DNA from: Paenibacillus sp. YPG26
GTDB taxonomy: Bacteria; Bacillota; Bacilli; Paenibacillales; Paenibacillaceae
Assembly: GCF_023704175.1 (NCBI RefSeq)
Contig: NZ_CP084530.1
Coordinates: forward strand, 794,501-858,500
Length of the DNA: 64,000 nucleotides
Direction: 5' to 3'
The translations under genes were made by a program, and so were the position numbers. The notes under the pieces are model-generated. The model saw only the letters and a list, made by a program, of their open reading frames with translations, made no database searches and had not been told where the DNA came from. This document shows, one piece after another, positions 26,768 through 36,700 of the stretch (positions within the stretch are counted from its first letter, which is position 1; every line of letters begins with the position of its first letter).

Positions 26768-27622
26768 ATGTTTTTTCACATTAAAGAACTTCAATTTCGT
26801 GCAAAACCCGAGAAACCGGATCCCGTATATGCGAGAAAGCTTCAAGAGGTGCTGGGTGGTCAGTTTGGTGAGATGTCCGTAATGATGCAGTATCTGTTCC
26901 AAGGCTTCAACTGCCGTGCAGACCGCAAGTACCGGGATATGCTGCTTGATATCGGTACGGAGGAGATCGGGCATGTCGAAATGCTGTGTACGATGATCTC
27001 GCAGCTGCTTGATGGAGCGCCGGCGGATCAGGTGGAAGAGATGGCCAAAGATCCACTCATTGCCGCAGCACTGGGCGGGATGAACCCGCAGCATACGATT
27101 GTGTCGGGAATGGGAGCTATGCCTAGCGACAGCAACGGCTATCCTTGGAATGCTAAATATATCGTATCGAGCGGGAACCTGCTCGCTGATTTCCGGGCCA
27201 ACCTGAATGCGGAGTCCCAAGGTCTGCTGCAGGTGGTGCGTCTCTATGAACAGACGACAGACCCGGGTATCCGGGACATGCTGAGCTTCATGATCTCCCG
27301 CGATATCATGCACCAGAATCAGTGGCTTGCCGCGATTGAAGAGATTGAGCAGATAGACGGGCCGATTGCGCCGGCTTCCTTCCCGCGTGAGCAGACGGTA
27401 GAGGAGGCAACACGCCAATTCCTGAACTTCTCCGAGGGGGAAGAGAGCAGCGCGGGCCGCTGGGCCAACGGGCCGCTGCCGGATGGAACGGGCAACTTCG
27501 AGTATGTGGCGACCCCGCCAGCTCAAGGCGGAGAGCCGGTACTGATGCCGCCTGCGGATCATCAGCATTCAACGCCGGGAACCGGTCCTTATATCGTGAA
27601 CAAAGGACTGCTGGGCAAATAA
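26768..27622 (+). CDS. Manganese (non-haem) catalase
   Basis: 284 residues. It is a ferritin-like four-helix protein with the dinuclear manganese ligands visible: Glu35 in GGQFGEMSVMMQY, Glu66 and His69 in GTEEIGHVEML, and later NAESQGLLQVVRLYE plus SRDIMHQNQWLAAI. It decomposes hydrogen peroxide in the cytosol; in Bacillus the equivalents (YdbD, CotJC-related proteins) are induced by general stress or packed in spores. AAGGAGG lies 10 bases before ATG. Single gene with its own terminator. The 278 bases before it contain no other gene. Confidence 0.93.
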   Translation: MFFHIKELQFRAKPEKPDPVYARKLQEVLGGQFGEMSVMMQYLFQGFNCRADRKYRDMLLDIGTEEIGHVEMLCTMISQLLDGAPADQVEEMAKDPLIAAALGGMNPQHTIVSGMGAMPSDSNGYPWNAKYIVSSGNLLADFRANLNAESQGLLQVVRLYEQTTDPGIRDMLSFMISRDIMHQNQWLAAIEEIEQIDGPIAPASFPREQTVEEATRQFLNFSEGEESSAGRWANGPLPDGTGNFEYVATPPAQGGEPVLMPPADHQHSTPGTGPYIVNKGLLGK

Positions 27623-27641
27623 TCGGGCTTAATTATATAAT

Positions 27642-27678
27642 AGGGAGGCTGCCTGCCGGGCGGTCTCCCTGTTTTTTG
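27642..27678 (+). terminator. Rho-independent terminator of the catalase gene
   Basis: AGGGAG and GGCTGCC on the left pair with GGGCGGTC/CTCCCT on the right, followed by GTTTTTT. Confidence 0.8.
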
Positions 27679-27690
27679 CTCATATAAGAA

Positions 27691-27825
27691 CATATGCGGA
27701 AGTGCCGCCAAGGCAAAGAACTTTAACTCATTCCCCATATGCGGAAGTACCTTAAAGGCATAAAACTTTAGCTCATTCCACATATGCGGAAGTGCCTTAA
27801 AGACATAAAACTTTAACTCATTCCA
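27691..27825. repeat. Three tandem copies of a 45-bp repeat
   Basis: Units begin CATATGCGGAAGT at 27691, 27736 and 27781, and a fourth partial copy begins at 27826. Within each unit is the small dyad TGCCTT-A-AAGGCA (degenerate in the first). Because 45 is a multiple of three, both strands stay open, but there is no start signal or protein-like composition, so this is taken as non-coding. Confidence 0.9.
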
Positions 27826-27946
27826 CATAGGAAATGAAAAAATGTGTTAAACTGGTTATAAAGTGAAAGTGGTAAGTCACCCGTACGGTGCATGTGGAGC
27901 GGCGTGTGGTTAGATTGCGGTAAGATCAACATAACGGAGTGATTAT

Positions 27947-28117
27947 TTGAGCAAAGCTAAAGGCAAGGGCGGAACAGGCAGAGGCACAGGCAAGAAAGGG
28001 TGGAACCGGTGGCAGGCAAGTGCCAATAAAGCCAAGAGCGCACCCAAACCCTACAAGAGTAAAGGGACGAAGAACCGGGATAGCGAGCAGCCTCCCGTTA
28101 ATTCTAGAGATGAATAA
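27947..28117 (+). CDS. DUF3934 family small basic protein
   Basis: 56 residues from TTG 27947, which has a CGGAGT site 7 bases upstream. The sequence begins SKAKGKGGTGRGTGKKGWNR and continues WQASANKAKSAPKPYKSKGT, a conserved DUF3934 pattern in Bacillus and Paenibacillus. It is very rich in Lys and Gly and has an invariant-looking WNRWQASAN core. The family has no assigned function; nucleic acid binding is a reasonable guess given the charge. It may be cotranscribed with the next gene, 25 bases on. Confidence 0.85.
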   Translation: MSKAKGKGGTGRGTGKKGWNRWQASANKAKSAPKPYKSKGTKNRDSEQPPVNSRDE

Positions 28118-28142
28118 CCATATATTATAGGAGTGATGCTTT

Positions 28143-28448
28143 CTGAGAAGACAAAAACCAATGTCATTTGATGATCTGCTGGTAGAATTACAAGGACAAA
28201 AAACAGCACAGGAAGACCCGAACAACGTATCCCTGGACAAATTGTTCAATAAATCGTTCATGAGCAAGTATTCCGGGCATGACAGCTTTGCAGCGTTCTT
28301 GGAGAAGGGGAACTTCCAGGTTCACACTCAAGAGGACGTCAATAACATACCGGATGAATTGTTCGACCGCCATGTGGCGCGGGAGACGAGCTTCCCGGAT
28401 TGGAAATCCATGCTGGAGACAGCGAACAAGGAATACGCGGGTTCTTAG
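28143..28448 (+). CDS. Hypothetical protein, acidic C-terminal half
   Basis: 101 residues if the CTG at 28143 is used; AGGAGTGA (28129-28136) is 6 bases before it, while the ATG at 28161 has no ribosome binding site at proper distance. The protein reads RRQKPMSFDDLLVELQGQKT, then a mixed helical region with MSKYSGHDSFAAFLEKGNF, HTQEDVNNIPDELFDRHVA and a FPDWKSMLETA end. No family is recognised. It follows the DUF3934 gene closely and ends at a strong terminator, so the two form a small operon. Confidence 0.65.
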   Translation: MRRQKPMSFDDLLVELQGQKTAQEDPNNVSLDKLFNKSFMSKYSGHDSFAAFLEKGNFQVHTQEDVNNIPDELFDRHVARETSFPDWKSMLETANKEYAGS

Positions 28449-28491
28449 AACAGATTGTAGCTGAAGCACTAAGCTTGAGTTATTTCATATC

Positions 28492-28528
28492 AACAGGTCA
28501 GCCAGGAGCTTCTGGCTGACCTGTTTTT
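28492..28528 (+). terminator. Rho-independent terminator
   Basis: AACAGGTCAGCCAG pairs perfectly with CTGGCTGACCTGTT, followed by TTT. It closes the DUF3934 operon. Confidence 0.95.
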
Positions 28529-28700
28529 GCGTTTCGACCACGAATTTGGCGCTTCTGCTTCACCGGATACGGCTATCATAGAAGGAGGGAGTGTCGATTT
28601 TTGGCGTATATTAGCAGAAAACTGTACCCGAATAGATGTCAGAAAGTGTATAATGCTAGAGCAGCTTAACAAGCTTAATGAGAGGGATTGATAGATTAAC

Positions 28701-31700
28701 ATGCGCCGGCAAATGAAAAAATTGAAAGTTCTCCTTATTCTTACCCTGGTAGTCTCAGCGTTCTCCAATAATACGCCGCGGGCAGCGGCTGATGCCGAAG
28801 CACCGGTATTGTGGAGGTCCGTTGTTCATGTGGGGGATACGGTGAAATACGGCAATAAAACCTGGGTTGTTCTTGACCCGAATACCGGATACTTAATTGC
28901 TTCGGATCTTGATGGAGCGAGACCCTTTGATACCAACAATAATCAGCTGTTCAATCCCGGCGATGGAAGCAATATTGCTTCATGGCTCAACGGGTCGTAC
29001 TATAATAACCTCTCCGACCGTCTCTGGATTCAGGACTTCAGCTGGAAGATAGGTAATGAGTTGGATGAATCAGGCATGAGTGTGAATGCGAAGGTTGGAC
29101 TTCTGAGTTACTATGAATCCAGATTATACCGGCCTTATCTCGGTACCCCGGCTGAACGGTACTGGTTAATTACACCTCAACAGAGGAGCCCCTTCTACGT
29201 ATGGTTTCTGAATACGACTGGTTCCACATCCGCGATTACGGCCAACAACTCCAGAGCTGTCCGGCCAGCAATTCACTTGAAATCGGCTCTCTCTATATCA
29301 TCAGGTACAGGGCAATCCTCGGATCCCTATGTCATCATGAATCATACTCCGGTAATCGAATTGTCTGGTGCGGCAGGCGGCCCGACTCTATCTACGAAGA
29401 GCGGCAGCGAATCGTTCTCTATCTCGGGTAAAGTATCGGACGCCGACGGAGGGGATGTGACGGTCAGTGCCACCCTGGGCGAGGTTACCAAGACAGCTAC
29501 GGTTGCGGCTGCGCCGATCTCGATACCGGCAGCGGACAACTTTACATTGACCTGGAATACATCAGTGGATGCTCTGGGAAATGGCGTGAGCGACAGTGTT
29601 GTATTCAAGGCCGATGATGGTAACGGGGCTGTAGGTTCATCTTCGTATAATGGGACTATTACTATCGATACGATTGCTCCCAATAAGCCAACATTCCAGT
29701 TCACCTCTCCTGCCGGATATGCTTCAGGAGGAGCTTCTAAGGAGGATGTTGCTTATACCATCCTGAGCGGCACAGACATGGGAACGGGCGTCTTGAAATC
29801 CCAATACCGGACACGTATCAATGGCGGGACATGGGGGGAATGGACCGATTACAGCGTCCCTCTTGAAGTCTCACAAGCGGGGAGAACAGATATGGAGGCT
29901 GTGACCCTGGATGTGGCAGGCAACCTCTCCCAGACTGCACAAGCTCAGATTCTGATTGATAAGACGGCGCCAACCGAGCCAACCGTGAATTTTGTTGCGC
30001 CTCCGGGTTATATCTCGGGGACAGACTCCTATCAGGATATAATGTTCACCGTAAGTGATGGTACGGATTCGGAAGCAGGCGTACTGAAATCCCAGTACCG
30101 GACAAGTGAAGACAACGGCTTAACCTGGAGCAGCTGGACAGATTATGAGAGCGCAGTATCCCTCTCTAAAGCCGGAAGAACAGACATTGAAGCCAGGACC
30201 CTTGATAAGGCAGGCAATGAGTCGGATTCTGTATCCGCCCATGTTCAGATTATCAAGGCTGCTCCAACAGCCTCCAATGCAGCCGTGACTGGAACGCCAA
30301 CAGAAGGACAGACCTTAACCGGGAGCTACAGCTATGCGGATATGAACGGGGATGCGGAGAATGGAACCACCTATCAGTGGTACCGCTCCGATGATGCGGC
30401 TCTAACCACGAATCGTACGCCGATTCCGGGCGCTGTAACGAACACCTATACCCTGCAGGCAGCGGATGTGGGCAAATATATCTCGTTCGAAGTGACTCCG
30501 CGCAGTGCGCGGGAGCCGGTAACAGGAGTCCCAGCAGAAAGTCATCCTGTCAAGATTGCCGCGGCGCCAGCAGCACCAGTGGCAGCAAGTGTCACGGTCT
30601 CGGGCCTGGCTGCTGTGGGACAGACCTTAACTGGTGATTTCTCCTATTCCGATGTGAACGGGGATGTGGAGAGCGGCAGCACATACCAATGGTATCGCTC
30701 CGATGACTCTGCCAGAACGGTGAACCACACGCCAATCGCAGGGGCTGTAACGAAGACCTACGTCCTGCAGGCAGCGGATGTGGACAAGTATATTTCATTC
30801 GAAGTGACTCCGAAGACGGAGGCGGAGCCAGCGACAGGAACCGCGGCTGAGAGCGCCGCAACCGGAAGAGTTGTCCTGGCTCCAACTGAACCGGCGGCAG
30901 CAGGTGTCACGGTCTCGGGCCTAGCTGCTGAGGGACAGACTTTGACAGGAGAGTACTCCTATTCGGACTTGAATGGAGATGCGGAGAGCGGCAGCACATA
31001 CCAATGGTACCGCTCGGATGATCCGGCCCGTCTGATTAACCGTACCGCAATTCCACATGCAACAAGCAAGGAATATCTTTTGCAGGCTGAGGATATTGGT
31101 AAATATATTTCTTTCGAGGTGGTCCCTCGGAATAAGACTGCGCCTACTACAGGATTCGCGGTAGAAAGTGCTGCTACAGACCGGGTGATCGCTGGCCCGA
31201 AGGCTCCTACTGCAACTCCGGTTACGATAACGGGAGACCCGGTTGTAGGAGAGAGCCTGAGCGGCAGCTACACTTATGGGGACGTGAACGGAGATGTAGA
31301 GAACGGGACCACATATCAGTGGTACCGTTCGGATAATGCGGCATTAACTGTGAACCATAAGGCCATTGAACAGGCCACAAGCAGCACATATATTTTGCAG
31401 GCAGATGACGAAGGCAAGTACATCTCGTTCGAGGTGACACCGAAGAATGGGGCAGTTCCAACAACAGGCATAGCGGCCGAGAGTGCTGCAACAGACAAGG
31501 TTATACCTGCCGCGGCAGCGCCAACTGTATCGGGCGTAACTGTCACTGGCACGGCGGTTGCCGGGCAGACCCTAACCGGCAGCTACTCTTATCAGGATGT
31601 GAATAGTGATGAAGAGAACGGGACCACGTATCAGTGGTATCGTTCGGATGACTCCGCCATGACCATGAACCATACGCCGATCGCTGGGGCCGTGAATCGG

Positions 31701-33161
31701 ACATATACCCTGCAAGCTGACGATGTAGGCAAGTACATCTCGTTTGAGGTGACTCCGCGTAATGCTGAGCTGCCAACGACCGGTACAGCATTAGAGAGTG
31801 CAGTTCTATTGATTAAGGCAGCTCCGGTGGTTCAGCCTGATCCGGATCCGGCAACTCCGGGTACATCCGGACCTGGACCCGTAGGACCTGACAAGGAGTT
31901 CGTAAATATCGATGTGGAGGCTGCGGACGGAAGTAACGGGAATGTCATCTCCACACTTGTGATCGAACGGATCCTGAAATCTGATGGTTCCAAGAAGGAT
32001 GTTATTCAGCTTACATCGGACCAGATAGCCAAGGTTATAGACGTTGCAAAAGCTGGATTGCCAGCGCTAACCCTGTTAGTTCCAGATCTTAAGGATGAGG
32101 TGTCTGAGACAACGGTAACCCTGCCCTCGGCAGTTGTTAAGCTATTGGATGGGGCCAAGGTTGGGTTAAGGCTTGTAACGAGGAACGCCCAAATGCAGAT
32201 ACCTGCGGCATCCCTGCAGAATATTTTGGGTGGTCTTGAGATCAGCCTGATCCCGGCCAAGACAGATGCGGCGAAGCAGATTATTCAAGACCGTATACGT
32301 AAAGATTCTTTGGTTACCAAGCATACAGGCAGCAGAGAGGTGAAGGTTCTAGCCCGGCCGATGTCCATCGACACGAACCTTCAGGGACGCGAGGTTACGT
32401 TAATTCTTCCTTTGCCTTCGCTTATTAAGTTGAGCGAGAGTGAACTGAAGGATTTGGCGGTATATATTGAACACAGTGATGGGTCCAAGCAGTTGATAAG
32501 GGGTACAGTTGTACCGTACAGCAGCAAAGGGGACCTGGGTCTGAAATTTACGGTTGATAAATTTAGCACGTTTACGATCATCAGTGCGGAGGGTCTGGCA
32601 GGAGCCAACCTGCAGGCAGCATACATGAAGGGTTATTCTGATGGCACCTTCAAGCCGGACGCCAGAATTACACGCGCGGAGATCGCATCGATCTTGGCAA
32701 GAGTCATATCCAATCCCGATCAGACTGGAAGCATGGCATATAGTGACGTGAAGTCTGCTCATTGGGCTAAGGATGCGATTGCAAAAGTAACCAGCATGGG
32801 ACTCATGCAAGGTTATACAAATAGTACGTTTGGCCCGGATCGATCCATAACCCGTGCTGAAATGGCGAAGATTGTATCTTTGCTCATCCGTAGTGAGGAT
32901 AAGACCAGTCCAGGATTCAAGGATACCACCGGACATTGGGCGGAATCAGCTATTCTGAAAGTACAGGCAGCCGGCATAATTAGAGGTTACAGTGATCAGT
33001 CATTCCGGCCTGAACAATCCCTAACCCGTGCGGAAGCGGTGGTTATCATGAACAAGGTGCTTCAACTCGCTCCTGTTAGCGGGGAAGTGCATTCGGAATG
33101 GTCAGACGTGCCGGATAGTCACTGGGCGCTGCGCGATATCACGGTAGCAGCCGCCAGGTAA
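28701..33161 (+). CDS. Large SLH-domain surface protein with Ig-like repeats
   Basis: 1486 residues. A signal peptide (KKLKVLLILTLVVSAFSNN, cleavage near 31) is followed by a DUF6273-like domain (about 40-210; WVVLDPNTGYLIASDLDGAR), a cadherin/Ig-like segment (to about 320), two 'DKTAP' type Ig modules (about 320-515), then five tandem repeats of 104-105 residues (about 520-1040), each with YQWYRSD and KYISFEV. After a proline-rich linker comes a mixed domain (about 1065-1300) and three SLH domains (about 1305-1486), with TFKPDARITRAE, TFGPDRSITRAEMA and SFRPEQSLTRAEAV. SLH domains bind pyruvylated cell-wall polymers, so it is displayed on the cell surface. An adhesive or structural role is likely but unproven. 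Start chosen at ATG with GAGGGA upstream. Confidence 0.88.
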   Translation: MRRQMKKLKVLLILTLVVSAFSNNTPRAAADAEAPVLWRSVVHVGDTVKYGNKTWVVLDPNTGYLIASDLDGARPFDTNNNQLFNPGDGSNIASWLNGSYYNNLSDRLWIQDFSWKIGNELDESGMSVNAKVGLLSYYESRLYRPYLGTPAERYWLITPQQRSPFYVWFLNTTGSTSAITANNSRAVRPAIHLKSALSISSGTGQSSDPYVIMNHTPVIELSGAAGGPTLSTKSGSESFSISGKVSDADGGDVTVSATLGEVTKTATVAAAPISIPAADNFTLTWNTSVDALGNGVSDSVVFKADDGNGAVGSSSYNGTITIDTIAPNKPTFQFTSPAGYASGGASKEDVAYTILSGTDMGTGVLKSQYRTRINGGTWGEWTDYSVPLEVSQAGRTDMEAVTLDVAGNLSQTAQAQILIDKTAPTEPTVNFVAPPGYISGTDSYQDIMFTVSDGTDSEAGVLKSQYRTSEDNGLTWSSWTDYESAVSLSKAGRTDIEARTLDKAGNESDSVSAHVQIIKAAPTASNAAVTGTPTEGQTLTGSYSYADMNGDAENGTTYQWYRSDDAALTTNRTPIPGAVTNTYTLQAADVGKYISFEVTPRSAREPVTGVPAESHPVKIAAAPAAPVAASVTVSGLAAVGQTLTGDFSYSDVNGDVESGSTYQWYRSDDSARTVNHTPIAGAVTKTYVLQAADVDKYISFEVTPKTEAEPATGTAAESAATGRVVLAPTEPAAAGVTVSGLAAEGQTLTGEYSYSDLNGDAESGSTYQWYRSDDPARLINRTAIPHATSKEYLLQAEDIGKYISFEVVPRNKTAPTTGFAVESAATDRVIAGPKAPTATPVTITGDPVVGESLSGSYTYGDVNGDVENGTTYQWYRSDNAALTVNHKAIEQATSSTYILQADDEGKYISFEVTPKNGAVPTTGIAAESAATDKVIPAAAAPTVSGVTVTGTAVAGQTLTGSYSYQDVNSDEENGTTYQWYRSDDSAMTMNHTPIAGAVNRTYTLQADDVGKYISFEVTPRNAELPTTGTALESAVLLIKAAPVVQPDPDPATPGTSGPGPVGPDKEFVNIDVEAADGSNGNVISTLVIERILKSDGSKKDVIQLTSDQIAKVIDVAKAGLPALTLLVPDLKDEVSETTVTLPSAVVKLLDGAKVGLRLVTRNAQMQIPAASLQNILGGLEISLIPAKTDAAKQIIQDRIRKDSLVTKHTGSREVKVLARPMSIDTNLQGREVTLILPLPSLIKLSESELKDLAVYIEHSDGSKQLIRGTVVPYSSKGDLGLKFTVDKFSTFTIISAEGLAGANLQAAYMKGYSDGTFKPDARITRAEIASILARVISNPDQTGSMAYSDVKSAHWAKDAIAKVTSMGLMQGYTNSTFGPDRSITRAEMAKIVSLLIRSEDKTSPGFKDTTGHWAESAILKVQAAGIIRGYSDQSFRPEQSLTRAEAVVIMNKVLQLAPVSGEVHSEWSDVPDSHWALRDITVAAAR
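30258..31824 (+). repeat. Five in-frame tandem repeats of 312-315 bp
   Basis: The codons for YQW start at 30372, 30684, 30999, 31314 and 31629, giving periods of 312, 315, 315 and 315 bp. The repeats keep TYQWYRSD, ILQADD/LQAADV and KYISFEVTP while the flanks vary. They lie inside the SLH surface protein and offer substrate for unequal recombination and length variation. Confidence 0.93.
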
Positions 33162-33227
33162 GCCGGACACGGACAGATCAGCACGGTAGATTGGCACAGA
33201 AAACATAGATGTAACTAGCTATAAGCA

Positions 33228-33264
33228 GACAGCCTGGATGTCGAATTCGGGCTGTCATTTTTTT
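33228..33264 (+). terminator. Rho-independent terminator of the SLH gene
   Basis: GACAGCC pairs with GGCTGTC across about 15 bases, followed by ATTTTTTT. Confidence 0.8.
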
Positions 33265-33435
33265 CACCAGTGAAGGAGAACACGCAGAAGGTTATCTAGG
33301 ACTTAATAACCTGGTTAGATGCTAAGAGAATGCTTCATATTCGGGCAAAAATGTACGAATAATGCAAACGTTGGCGTAAAATGTAGATGGGCACAATTAG
33401 GTAATAAGTCTCCCTCAAATCAACTGAAAAGTGCA

Positions 33436-33579
33436 TTGACAACTGTCTAAGTAGAAAGTTAGTATAGTAATCAGAAACATGGTAAACGTTTTCACTACTC
33501 CTTATTGTGCAAACAAGTTGCACAACCTGAGAAGAGTGCGGCGTTTACATTTCTTATTTTTCTTATGCAACCGTTTGCA
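33436..33579 (+). promoter_or_regulatory. Control region of the amylopullulanase gene: cre-like site and two LacI-type operators
   Basis: GGTAAACGTTTTCA (33481-33494) fits the CcpA cre consensus in 13 of 14 positions. TTGTGCAA-acaag-TTGCACAA (33505-33525) is a perfect 8-bp dyad, and TGCAA-ccgt-TTGCA (33566-33579) a second with the same half sites, as expected for a LacI-family repressor such as a maltose regulator. TTGACA at 33436 and TATAGT at 33463 are possible promoter boxes, but the 21-base spacer is long. The remainder of the 33162-33727 gap shows a terminator and nothing else. Confidence 0.7.
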
Positions 33580-33727
33580 CGAAGGATCGAATTATCTAAT
33601 CCACATCCAGGAGGTGAAAGGGTTACTTCGATTGGATAAGCCGGAAGGAAATAGCAGGAGAGAACACAAGTTTAAGTTTTTTGGAACCGCTTACTTCAAA
33701 GAAGAATCGTTAGGGAGGTTTGAAGGA

Positions 33728-36700
33728 ATGAATTTGGCTTTACGTGGAAAAAAGGTATTTGCTATCAGCCTGATTATCGCGATGGTATGTTCATGCTTTG
33801 GTATGAATCCGGCAGTTCTAAATGCTGCCGCCAAACAGGTAACTCTGGTAGGAGATCTGCAGTCTGAGTTAACTCCTGCGGATGCAGCACCGGGCAAGGA
33901 CTGGGATCCGGCATCCACAGCAACCCAGATGGTGGATCAGGGCGATGGCTTGTATGTATTTACAGGCACACTGCCAGCGGGAACTTATCAGTATAAGATT
34001 GCCCTTAACGGAACTTGGGATGAGAGCTATGGGTTCGATAAATATACGAATCCGCAAGGAACCGATCAGGACGGCAACATCAAGATTACGCTGCCTGATG
34101 CAGCTAAGGTTACATTCTATTACAACGACATCACCAAGAAAATCGCAGACTCCACCTACTACACTCCTATAGCGGGTGATCAGCTTCCCCGTGTCGTGGG
34201 AACCGTGCAGACAGCACTAGGTGATGTCAAGGATTCTTCTCCTGCTGATGCGAAGACTCTGTTAACTGACCCTGACTTTGACAATATCTACTCCAAGGTC
34301 GTGGAAATTCCGAAAGGGAACTATAACTATCAGGTGTATGTGCCTGGGGCAGCCGAAGCAGACTCTCATGCTTACCCTGACACCGCAGAGAACTTAAGTC
34401 TCGAATCCAGCGCAGCGGTTACCTTCACGTACAATGCCAAGGATCATGCTGTTAAGGCCACGGCTGCGGCTTCTGAAGATCCAGGTACGCCAGACGGACA
34501 GGTAGGTTCGGTGCCGGCGGGAAATATTCGGATTCACTATGCACGCAAAGATAACGACTATACCGGTCAAAGTCTATGGATTTTTGACGATGTGAAAACG
34601 CCCTCCAGCGGCGACTTTCCTGCAGGAGCGACTCCATTCCCTGAAGGACAGACAGACTCCTATGGAGCTTATATTGATATCCCTGTAAAGGATGGAGCTA
34701 AGAAAGTCTCATTTGTTGTTGTGAATCGCTCCACTAACATCAAGGATGGAGGTAACAAGACTTTCACGATCCTCTCTCCTGAGTTCAATGAAGCTTGGAT
34801 CAAGCAAGGCGATGACAACGTCTACTTGTCTCCGACCGGAAAGGTGCCAAATGTATTTATGTCTGCGGGATTAGCAGGCACAACCAAGCTAGCTCTGACT
34901 TTCTCGATAACAGACGGGCTGAAGGTAGATGAACTGAAGACAGGAGTCAAGGTGAAAGACAAGGACGACAATGAGCTTGCGGTGAAGAATGTAGTCATTG
35001 CTAGCAAGCATATAGTTGAGGTGGAGACAGATGCCTATAACTTGGATCAAGCTCCGCTGACTGTTCAATACCTGGATAAGACATTAACCACTACAAGTGA
35101 CTGGAGATACCTCGATGCGGAGTACAATTACACCGGCGATGATCTCGGGGCCACTTACCATGCTGACAAGAAGACGGCTACGTTGAAGTTGTGGGCTCCG
35201 AAAGCCAGCACGGTCACCGTGGATGTCTATGACAAAAGTGATGCTGACGTTCTGGTCAAGAACCTGGAATTGACGAAAGGCGAGCAGGGAGTCTGGTCGA
35301 TTGAGCTGACACCTGAGAGTCTTGGTGGAACGGTAACCGATGTTCGTGGATACTTCTACCAATATCAGGTTACTAACAAAGACGTAACCAGCAAGGTGCT
35401 CGATCCTTATGCGAAATCCATGGCTGTATTCACCGTGGATACCAAGGGCGATGCGGGTGCTGGTGGGGATACCGTAGGTAAGGCCGCTATTGTGGACCTC
35501 AGCCAGACGAATCCCGAATCCTTCGACTACGCTAATATCGAAGGTTACAAGAAGCGCGAAGATGCGGTTGTCTACGAAGTGCACATTCGCGATTTCACCT
35601 CAGACCCTACGATTGTAGACAGTCTTTCGGGTGAGAAGTGGGGCTCTTATAATGCGTTTGAGAAGAAGCTTGATTACCTCAAGTCGCTCGGTGTAACCCA
35701 TATTCAGCTACTTCCTGTAATGGCTTGGTATTACGGGGACGAGACGAAGATGAATGAAAGGGACCTCAATTACTCCAACAAGGGCAGTGAATATAACTGG
35801 GGGTATGATCCTCATAACTATTTCTCCCCGGATGGAGCATACTCTGTGGATCCTAAAGATCCTGAACTGAGAATCAAGGAACTGAAAGGCTTGATTGATG
35901 CGGTACACAACGCTGGCATGGGTGTTGTTCTGGACGTGGTGTATACGCATATGGCTCAGAAAGAAGCCTTGAACGACATCGTGCCTAATTACTATCATTA
36001 CATTGATCCAACAGGGAAGTTCATTGGCGGGTTCTCCAACAACCTGGCCACCAACCACAAGATGGCTGAGAAGCTGATGGTGGATTCCGTCAAGTACTGG
36101 TTCAAGGAGTACAAAATCGACGGAATGCGCTGGGATATGATGGGTGATGGAACCGCAGAGGCCGTGCAGAACGCTCTTGACGCTGCCAAAGAGATTAATC
36201 CTAACGCGCTCTTCATCGGTGAAGGATGGAGAACGTTTGGCGGTCACGATGCGGAGCCGGATCTTAAGGGCAAAGCGGCAGACCAAGATTGGATGGATAA
36301 GACGGATGATCTAGGCGTATTCTCGGACGAATTCCGGAATGAGCTGAAATCCGGTTATGGTTCGGAAGGTCAGCCAAGATTCATTACGGGTGGTGCGCGG
36401 TCGATCAGCTCCATTCTTAACAATATCAAAGGGCAGCCTTCCAACGTTAAATTCGATGATCCGGGCGACATCGTTCCTTATATCGAAGCCCATGATAACT
36501 TGACCCTGCACGATGTCATCGCGCAGTCAATCAAGAAGGACCCTTCCATACCGGAGAACGATCTTGAGATCCATAAGCGGATCCGGCTTGGAAATATGCT
36601 GGTATTCACTTCCCAAGGTACCGCCTTCCTACATGCGGGTCAGGAGTATGGCCGGACCAAGCAGTGGAAGGGATCGGTAGACCCTGCGGATAAGGATAGA

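Noticed and set aside
27589..27828. Minus-strand frame with three MWNELKFYxFK-like repeats
   Set aside because: It only reflects the 45-bp DNA repeat staying open; no start signal and it runs into the catalase terminator.
33479..33727. N-terminal extension of the amylopullulanase
   Set aside because: It would place operators and the ribosome binding site inside the gene and the signal peptide 83 residues from the start; ATG 33728 fits much better.
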